Position numbers and translations under genes: made by a program
The notes under the pieces: model-generated
The model's database searches: none
The model's input: the letters and a program-made list of their open reading frames with translations, nothing else
Told to the model about the DNA's origin: nothing
In this document: positions 59,035 to 64,000 of the stretch, piece by piece
Layout of the letters: each line of letters begins with the position of its first letter
How positions within the stretch are numbered: the stretch's first letter is position 1
Source: Methylocystis sp. MJC1
GTDB lineage: Bacteria; Pseudomonadota; Alphaproteobacteria; Rhizobiales; Beijerinckiaceae
DNA: 64,000 bases
NCBI RefSeq assembly: GCF_026427715.1
Contig: NZ_CP107558.1
Span: 3,813,001-3,877,000 of the forward strand
Direction: 5' to 3'

Positions 59035-60366
59035 TTATTTCTTGCCGACGGCCGCGATGGCGCCGCGCAGCAGATCGTCGGCCGCCTTGGCCGCCTCGCT
59101 GTGTTGATGAAGGGTTTGGCCGAATTCCTTGGATTCCGCTTTGGCCTCTTCCGGCAGGCTGTCGTAAAAGCTTTCGGCGCCGGCGAAATCGTTTCGTCCG
59201 AGCGCGGTTTCGATATGTTGGAGCTTGCCGGCGACGCTCTCGGGATGGGCCTGTCCTGTCGGCCGGACTTTCACGAGCTTGCTCGCGCTTTCCAACAGCT
59301 GTCCGGTCAGATCGCCTTGTGGCGCCCCCGAATGGGTCTCGTGCGCTTCGATCTTCTTGGCGATCGCCTGCAAGGACTCGCGCAGCTGCGCGCCGGTCGG
59401 AGCCCCCTTTTCCGAGAGTTCGATCAACACCGGCGCAGGCTCCGCGTTCAGACGGGAAAGCGCCGCGATTTCTTCGCCGAACGGCTTGCCGGCCTCGAGA
59501 TCGCGCTGAAGCGCGAAAGCGACCACAACCGTGGCGCTCGCCGTATCCACGGCGGAGACGACGACCGGCGCCGGCGCGGGCTTCGGCGTCTCCTCGGCCC
59601 TGGAAACCTCTATCTCGGGAGCGGCGCGCGCTTCGCTCTTGGGCGCCTCGAACTTCTGCCGCAAAGCCAGGACTTCGTCGCTCAGGGCTTCGATGCGGCC
59701 TTCGAGCGCCGAAATGAGGTCGCGGTCTGTGAAGCCGTCGGCGGCGGGGACCTCTCCCTTGGCGGCCGGCGCGGGCTTCGGCATCTCTACCGGCGCGGCG
59801 GCGGGGGCAGGGGGCGGCGGCAGGAGCGTCGCCTCCTCGGCGGTTTCGACAGGCTTCTGAGCCGGCTCGGGGAGGTCGAGGGGCTTAGCCTCCGTCGCAG
59901 GAGCTTCGACCGGTTTCTCGGGCTCCTTCACGGCTTCGGCTGGGGCCGGCGGCGCGGGGGGTGGCGCGGTTTCAGCCGGCGATGGGGCAGGAGCGGGCGT
60001 AAGCGGCGCCTTGTCGAGCAAGGCGTGGCGCGAGGCCGCCTTGGGCGCGGGTTTCACCGATCCCGTCAGATCGTCAAGCAATCCCCGCGCCTTGTCGACA
60101 GCGCCCTGCGCCGCGACAAGACCGGCGTCGATATGATTCGCAACCTCGTCGACGCGGGGGTCCACGTGCCGGAAGGTCAGCACGCCATAGCCGGCGGCGC
60201 CCAGCGCGACCAACAAGGCCAGGGTCGAAACGACGAGCTTGGAAGCAACGCCTCCCGAGCGGCGCTTCCCCGGCGGACGGGCCGGCGGGACTTGCGCCTC
60301 CGTCGCCGCGGGAGTCTCGACCTCGGAAGCTTGATCCTTCGTCACCTCTGATTCAGGCGCCGCCAT
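59035..60366 (-). CDS. Mic60/mitofilin-family inner-membrane protein
   Basis: 443 residues: short cytosolic N-terminus, one membrane helix (VVSTLALLVALGAAGYGVLTF, about 45-65), a long Pro/Ala/Glu-rich linker (120-215), a coiled-coil segment around 220-245 (LISALEGRIEALSDEVLALRQ), and a C-terminal mitofilin domain (about 280-440; LESASKLVKVRPTGQ, ETALGRNDFAGAESFYDSLP). Alphaproteobacterial Mic60 has been shown to bend membranes and influence intracytoplasmic membranes, and is typically encoded near haem genes, as here with hemY. If the organism has intracytoplasmic membranes this gene is relevant. Confidence 0.85.
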   Translation of the reverse strand: MAAPESEVTKDQASEVETPAATEAQVPPARPPGKRRSGGVASKLVVSTLALLVALGAAGYGVLTFRHVDPRVDEVANHIDAGLVAAQGAVDKARGLLDDLTGSVKPAPKAASRHALLDKAPLTPAPAPSPAETAPPPAPPAPAEAVKEPEKPVEAPATEAKPLDLPEPAQKPVETAEEATLLPPPPAPAAAPVEMPKPAPAAKGEVPAADGFTDRDLISALEGRIEALSDEVLALRQKFEAPKSEARAAPEIEVSRAEETPKPAPAPVVVSAVDTASATVVVAFALQRDLEAGKPFGEEIAALSRLNAEPAPVLIELSEKGAPTGAQLRESLQAIAKKIEAHETHSGAPQGDLTGQLLESASKLVKVRPTGQAHPESVAGKLQHIETALGRNDFAGAESFYDSLPEEAKAESKEFGQTLHQHSEAAKAADDLLRGAIAAVGKK

Positions 60367-60460
60367 GCTGATCGTCCTCGCTGCGTTTCACCCCGTGGTG
60401 AAGCAGGTATAAAGTACGCAGGTTGCGCGCGAAACAGGCTAATGCGCCCGCATCCGCTTG

Positions 60461-61330
60461 TCAGCCGGCGGCCTCCATCAGCGCGAGGGTGCGGCGGGCG
60501 ATATCCAGATGGAGCCGCTCGACCATTTTGCCGTCGATCTGCACCACGCCCTTCTCGGCGTTTTCCGGCTCGTCGAATATGGCGATGATCTTGCGGGCTA
60601 AATCGACTTCCTCGGCGCTCGGCGCGAAAATCTCGTTGACCGGCCCGATCTGGCTGGGATGGATCAGCATCTTGCCGTCGAAGCCCATGTCGCGGCCCTG
60701 CTCGGCCTCGCGCCGCAGCCCCGCCTCGTCGTTGAAGTCGTTGTAGATGCCGTCGATGATCTCGATATTGTGCACGCGAGCCGCCAGCACGCCGGCGGAG
60801 AGCCACGACACGAGCGCCAGCCGGCCGGGCGTGAGGCGCGCGCGGGTCGATTTGGCGATGTCGTTCGGCCCCAGCACCAACACTTCGAGGCGTGAAGCCG
60901 GATCGTCCGCCGCGCTGGCGATCTTCTCGATGTCGAAGATGGCGCGGGGGGTCTCGATCATCGCCCAGAGTTTGGTCTTGAACGGCGCGCCGGCCGCAAC
61001 AATGTCGGCGGCGGCTTTGAGAATGTCGTCGCGGGAATTGACCTTCGGGATGACGATCGCGTCCGGCCCCGTGGGCGCGATTGTTGAAATATCGGGCTTG
61101 TACCACTCCGATCCGCGCGCGTTGACGCGCACCACCACCTGCCGCTGGCCATAGCCGCCGCCCGTGACCGCTGAGGCGACCTGCTCGCGCGCCATGGCCT
61201 TGGCGGCCTCGGCGACGCCGTCTTCGAGCTCGAACATCAAAACGTCGGCGGGAAGGCTTTTGCCTTTTTCCAGCGCGCGGGCGTTGGAGCCGGGCATGGC
61301 CAGGACGCTGCGTTTCAGTTTCGAAATCAT
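60461..61330 (-). CDS. HpcH/HpaI-family lyase, CitE-like (malyl-CoA-lyase fold)
   Basis: 289 residues from MISKLKRSVLAMPGSNARAL. Family features: FELEDGVAEAAKAMAREQV (the metal-binding ELEDGV), VRVNARGSEWYKPD, the DAIVIPKVNSRDD strand, AMIETPRAIFDIEKIAS, LVLGPNDIAKSTRAR, and DGKMLIHPSQIGPVNEIF. CitE-like and (S)-malyl-/citramalyl-CoA lyases share these; the exact substrate (malyl-CoA, citramalyl-CoA, or another) cannot be read. The longer open frame upstream runs through the divergent carbonic anhydrase gene and is not used. A malyl-CoA role would suit serine-cycle methylotrophs, but this is not shown. Confidence 0.85.
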   Translation of the reverse strand: MISKLKRSVLAMPGSNARALEKGKSLPADVLMFELEDGVAEAAKAMAREQVASAVTGGGYGQRQVVVRVNARGSEWYKPDISTIAPTGPDAIVIPKVNSRDDILKAAADIVAAGAPFKTKLWAMIETPRAIFDIEKIASAADDPASRLEVLVLGPNDIAKSTRARLTPGRLALVSWLSAGVLAARVHNIEIIDGIYNDFNDEAGLRREAEQGRDMGFDGKMLIHPSQIGPVNEIFAPSAEEVDLARKIIAIFDEPENAEKGVVQIDGKMVERLHLDIARRTLALMEAAG

Positions 61331-61430
61331 CTTTGAGCTCGCTCGAGTGATAGGTTCATCTTTTTCTTGCCGCGCCGGCTGGTCTACACAATAAGAGGCT
61401 TCTCCGCCATTCACATCTCGGAAACAATTG

Positions 61431-62147
61431 ATGGCAGCCGAAACCGGCCCCGCGAGCAAGGGCGGCCTCCCGCCGCGCCTTATAGAAGGATACGAGGTTT
61501 TTCTGTCCGGCCGCTTCCGCGCGGCGCAGACGCGCTTTCGCGCGCTCGCCGAAGAGGGCCAGAAACCGACGACCATGGTGATCTGCTGCTGTGATTCGCG
61601 CGTCGACCCCGAGTCGATCTTCGACGCGGGGCCGGGCGAGCTTTTCGTCCTGCGCAATGTCGCGGCGCTGGTGCCGCCTTACGAGCCCGACGACCATTTC
61701 CACGGCGCGTCCGCCGCGCTCGAATATGCGGTCATGGCGCTCGAAGTTAAGCATGTCGTGGTTCTGGGTCACGGCCAATGCGGCGGCGTGGAGGCCTATG
61801 CGACGATCGCCGCCGATCCCGAGACGCCGCGATTGAGCCACAGCGATTTCGTCGGCGATTGGATCAAAATGCTCGCGCCGGCCGCCGAGCGGCTCGGCGA
61901 GGAGCCCGATCCCGAAGACAAAGATTATCTGCATCGGCTCGAATTCGAGTCGGTCAAGCAGACCCTCATCAATCTGCGCAGCTTCCCCATGGTGCAGGTT
62001 TTGGAGCACCGCGGCTATCTCAAGCTCCACGGCGCCTTCTTCAGCGTCTCGGATGGAAAGCTGCTGGCGCTCGACGAGCAATCGGGGGACTTCCGTCCCA
62101 TCGCCGAAAAAGCCCACGCCGACGCATTTTTGGAGGCGCGCTTTTGA
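61431..62147 (+). CDS. Beta-carbonic anhydrase
   Basis: 238 residues. Zinc ligands: CCDSRVDPESIFD (first Cys and Asp), and HGQCGGVEAY (His, Cys). Typical RNVAALVPPYEPDDHFHGAS and LEYAVMALEVKHVVVLGHG. The start is the ATG at 61431 rather than the TTG one codon before it. Likely supplies bicarbonate, e.g. for carboxylases. It is divergent from the CitE-like gene; its stop overlaps the following HAD gene by 4 bases. A second, different beta-carbonic anhydrase is at 28728. Confidence 0.95.
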   Translation: MAAETGPASKGGLPPRLIEGYEVFLSGRFRAAQTRFRALAEEGQKPTTMVICCCDSRVDPESIFDAGPGELFVLRNVAALVPPYEPDDHFHGASAALEYAVMALEVKHVVVLGHGQCGGVEAYATIAADPETPRLSHSDFVGDWIKMLAPAAERLGEEPDPEDKDYLHRLEFESVKQTLINLRSFPMVQVLEHRGYLKLHGAFFSVSDGKLLALDEQSGDFRPIAEKAHADAFLEARF

Positions 62148-63028
62148 CGGACGTCCCCATGATCGCCGGTCTGCATGAGCTTGCCGGGCGCTATGACGCG
62201 CTGCTGTGCGACGTCTGGGGCGTGCTCATCGACGGCAAGAAGCATTTTCCGCGCGCCGCCGACGCTTTGCGGCGTTTCCGCGCGCAGGGCGGGCGGGTGG
62301 TGCTCATCACCAACGCCTCGCGGCCGGACGCCGAAGTGCGCCGGCAGCTTCTGGGGCTGGGCCTGCCGGAAGACGCCTTCGACGATCTTGTTTCTGCAGG
62401 CGAATTGACGCTGCGGGAGATCGTCTCACGCAAGGGGCAAGCCTGCTATCATCTCGGCCCGCCGCGCGACAACGGCCTTTTCGAGGAAGCCGGCCGGCGC
62501 CTCGGCGCCCCGGTCGCGAAGGTCTCCCCCGAGGAGGCGGACTACGTCGTCTGCACCGGCCTTTTCGCCGAGCGCGAGGAAATCCCGCAGGATTACGACG
62601 AAAGGCTCGCGGCCCTGAAAGCCCGCGATCTCACCATGCTCTGCGCCAATCCGGATATTGTCGTCGCCATCGGCGATGACATCGTCTATTGCGCGGGCGC
62701 GCTCGCCGAGCGCTATGCGGCGATGGGCGGCAAGGTGCTGATGTTTGGCAAGCCGCATCCGCCGATTTACGCCGCCGCCCTCGAACGCCTTGCCGCCCTA
62801 AGCGGCGGTACGGCCGATAAGAGCCGGATCTTCGCCATGGGCGACGGCGCGCTGACCGACCTCGCCGGAGCGGGGATGGCGGGGCTCGATTGCGTCTTCG
62901 TCACCGATGGGGTGCACGCCGAAGAGCTGCGCCCGAAAGGCGGAGCCGTCGATCGCGACGCGCTCGCGCGCTTGACAGAGCTTGCGGGCGCGCGTCCTGT
63001 CGCTTTGGCTAGCGAAGTTTTCTGGTAA
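62144..63028 (+). CDS. HAD-family hydrolase of the TIGR01459 type
   Basis: 294 residues with a TTG start at 62144 overlapping the carbonic anhydrase stop (TTGA). GGAGG lies 8 bases upstream, which supports TTG over the in-frame ATG at 62159. HAD motif I DALLCDVWGVLIDG, motif II LITNASRPDAEV, Lys motif FGKPHPPIY, and motif IV AMGDGALTDLAGA. The type IIA cap layout matches sugar-phosphatase and nucleotidase relatives (NagD-like). Phosphatase activity likely; substrate unknown. Confidence 0.88.
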   Translation: MTDVPMIAGLHELAGRYDALLCDVWGVLIDGKKHFPRAADALRRFRAQGGRVVLITNASRPDAEVRRQLLGLGLPEDAFDDLVSAGELTLREIVSRKGQACYHLGPPRDNGLFEEAGRRLGAPVAKVSPEEADYVVCTGLFAEREEIPQDYDERLAALKARDLTMLCANPDIVVAIGDDIVYCAGALAERYAAMGGKVLMFGKPHPPIYAAALERLAALSGGTADKSRIFAMGDGALTDLAGAGMAGLDCVFVTDGVHAEELRPKGGAVDRDALARLTELAGARPVALASEVFW

Positions 63029-63079
63029 AAGGGGGAAAATGGGCGCTTCGCCCTCCCCGTCAAACGATCCGGTGAATAC

Positions 63080-63547
63080 ATGTCGACGCCGTTCAAAATC
63101 TACTATTTCGAAGACCTGAGCGTCGGCATGCGCGAGACGCTGATGAAGGCCGTGATGGACGACGACGTCATCGCCTTCGCCGACCTGTCGGGCGATCGCA
63201 ACCCGATCCATCTGTCGGACCATTTCGCCTCCAAGACGCGCTTCGGCGAGCGCATCGTGCACGGCCTCTATACGGCGTCGCTGATTTCGACCGTCATCGG
63301 CATGTATCTGCCGGGACCGGGCGCGGTCTATCTCTCGCAAACCTTGAACTTCCGCGCGCCCGTGAAGATCGGCGACGTGATCACCGTCGTGGTCGAAGTG
63401 GTGGAGCTCGTCGAAAAGGGCCGCCGCGCCAAGCTTAAATGTGAATGCCTTGTCGACGGCAAGGTGGTGCTCGACGGCGAGGCGACCGTAATGGTGCCGT
63501 CCCGCGAGCAGGCGGTACGGCCGGCGGAGAAGCCGGCCACGGCGTGA
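63080..63547 (+). CDS. MaoC-family (R)-specific enoyl-CoA hydratase-like protein
   Basis: 155 residues with the hot-dog fold signature: YYFEDLSVGMRE, and the catalytic Asp-His hydratase motif in SGDRNPIHLSDHFASKTRFGERIVHG (D and H of DRNPIH). The remainder is GPGAVYLSQTLNFRAPVKIG, as in PhaJ-type hydratases. It could link fatty-acid intermediates to polyhydroxyalkanoate synthesis, although no pha gene is nearby. Starts 51 bases after the HAD gene. The C-terminal segment (QAVRPAEKPATA) is variable. Confidence 0.9.
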   Translation: MSTPFKIYYFEDLSVGMRETLMKAVMDDDVIAFADLSGDRNPIHLSDHFASKTRFGERIVHGLYTASLISTVIGMYLPGPGAVYLSQTLNFRAPVKIGDVITVVVEVVELVEKGRRAKLKCECLVDGKVVLDGEATVMVPSREQAVRPAEKPATA

Positions 63548-63560
63548 CGCGCGCTCTCCC

Positions 63561-64000
63561 GTGACGCAGTCTTCCTTCATCCTCGCCCGAGACCCGATGG
63601 GACCGCCCGCCGGCCTCGAAGGCGCCGTCGTGGCCATCGGCAATTTCGACGGGCTGCATCGCGGCCACCGGGGGGTGATCGCCCGCGCGCGGGCGCTGGC
63701 CAAAAAGCTCGGGAAGCCCTGCGTGCTCCTGACCTTCGAGCCGCATCCGGCGGATGTTTTCGCCGGCAAGCCGGTGATCTTCCGCCTCACGCCCCCAGAG
63801 GCCAAGGCGGCTCAGGCCGCACGGCTCGGGCTCGACGGGATGATCGTCCTTTCCTTCAACAAGGAGCTCGCCGCCCGACCGGCCGAGGATTTCACGCGGG
63901 ACATTCTCGCCAAACGGCTGGGACTCTCGGCTATCGTCGCGGGCTATGACTTCCGCTTCGGGGCCGGCCGTAAGGGCGATCCGGAGTTCCTCAAAGCGGA
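63561..64000 (+). CDS. ribF: Bifunctional riboflavin kinase / FAD synthetase (N-terminal part; window ends inside)
   Basis: Phosphorylates riboflavin and adenylates FMN. The visible 146 codons start with GTG at 63561 and hold the FAD-synthetase Rossmann-like domain: VAIGNFDGLHRGHRGVI (the nucleotidyl-transfer GNFDG-H-GH motif), VLLTFEPHPADVF, and at the end VAGYDFRFGAGRKGD. The riboflavin kinase domain lies beyond the window edge. Separated by 13 bases from the maoC-type gene. Confidence 0.95.
   Translation, partial: MTQSSFILARDPMGPPAGLEGAVVAIGNFDGLHRGHRGVIARARALAKKLGKPCVLLTFEPHPADVFAGKPVIFRLTPPEAKAAQAARLGLDGMIVLSFNKELAARPAEDFTRDILAKRLGLSAIVAGYDFRFGAGRKGDPEFLKA

Noticed and set aside
60461..61657. 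398-residue version of the CitE-like lyase
   Set aside because: The extra N-terminal part lies over the divergent carbonic anhydrase gene and its promoter; the ATG at 61330 starts the recognised fold.
1..64000. Prophage, integrase, transposon, CRISPR array or restriction system
   Set aside because: No recombinase, phage structural gene, spacer array or restriction/methylation pair was seen; only small palindromic repeats occur.

Overview
The window looks like the chromosome of a high-GC alphaproteobacterium, most likely Hyphomicrobiales (Rhizobiales). The pointers are a C4-pathway hemA (5-aminolevulinate synthase), hemY next to a Mic60/mitofilin homologue, fxsA facing a Tim44-domain gene, an ExoR-like Sel1 protein, a GlxA/isonitrile-hydratase-like pair, an ArsR-methyltransferase/metF/metH operon, and dispersed 'GTCATTGCGAG'-type inverted repeats. 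A methylotroph or methanotroph relative is plausible from the overall gene mix, but no methane- or methanol-oxidation gene is present to prove it. No rRNA, tRNA, CRISPR array, prophage or insertion sequence was recognised.

Layout. 0-4.8 kb: methionine-cycle operon (ArsR/SAM-methyltransferase regulator, metF, metH) read leftwards from one promoter/operator and linked by overlapping stop/start codons. 4.8-5.4 kb: gene-free stretch with stacked hairpins. 5.4-12.3 kb: acyl-CoA transferase, alcohol dehydrogenase with divergent LysR, queD-queE, cytochrome c, exoR. 12.4-29.3 kb: a sulfur/respiration/copper block. It holds a persulfide-dioxygenase-like hydrolase divergent from a TauE exporter; an HMA/UreH/cupredoxin/LysM fusion; a cytochrome bd operon with both small subunits (cydP, cydA, cydB, cydX); a type I sulfide:quinone oxidoreductase; a Crp regulator; a DUF2892 protein; a BigR/SqrR-type persulfide sensor; an RND pump with AhpD-like and rhodanese genes; and a type-D-like beta-carbonic anhydrase. 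Four copies of one AT-rich operator tie the two parts of this block together.

29.5-38 kb: an apparently inactive haloacetate-dehalogenase homologue coupled to a patatin lipase, tadA, an RluB-type pseudouridine synthase with a very long basic repeat tail, rsmD, an acidic repeat protein and mutS. 38-39.2 kb: a three-gene cassette of membrane proteins, two of them only 24-26 residues long. 39.4-41.6 kb: glycosyltransferase/methyltransferase/GtrA cluster with lower-GC upstream DNA. 41.6-48.9 kb: GlxA regulator and DJ-1/PfpI protein, DUF2946-TonB receptor pair, malic enzyme. 49-64 kb: housekeeping genes including hemA, a secreted phosphoesterase, an M20 peptidase, fxsA, a Tim44-domain gene, mltA, an Smr gene, hemY, mic60, a CitE-like lyase, a second beta-carbonic anhydrase, a HAD hydrolase, maoC and the start of ribF.

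The best candidate for an undescribed system is the BigR-operator regulon (12.4-29.3 kb). It joins sulfide oxidation, persulfide cleavage, sulfite export and a sulfur-linked RND pump, next to a sulfide-tolerant type of oxidase.
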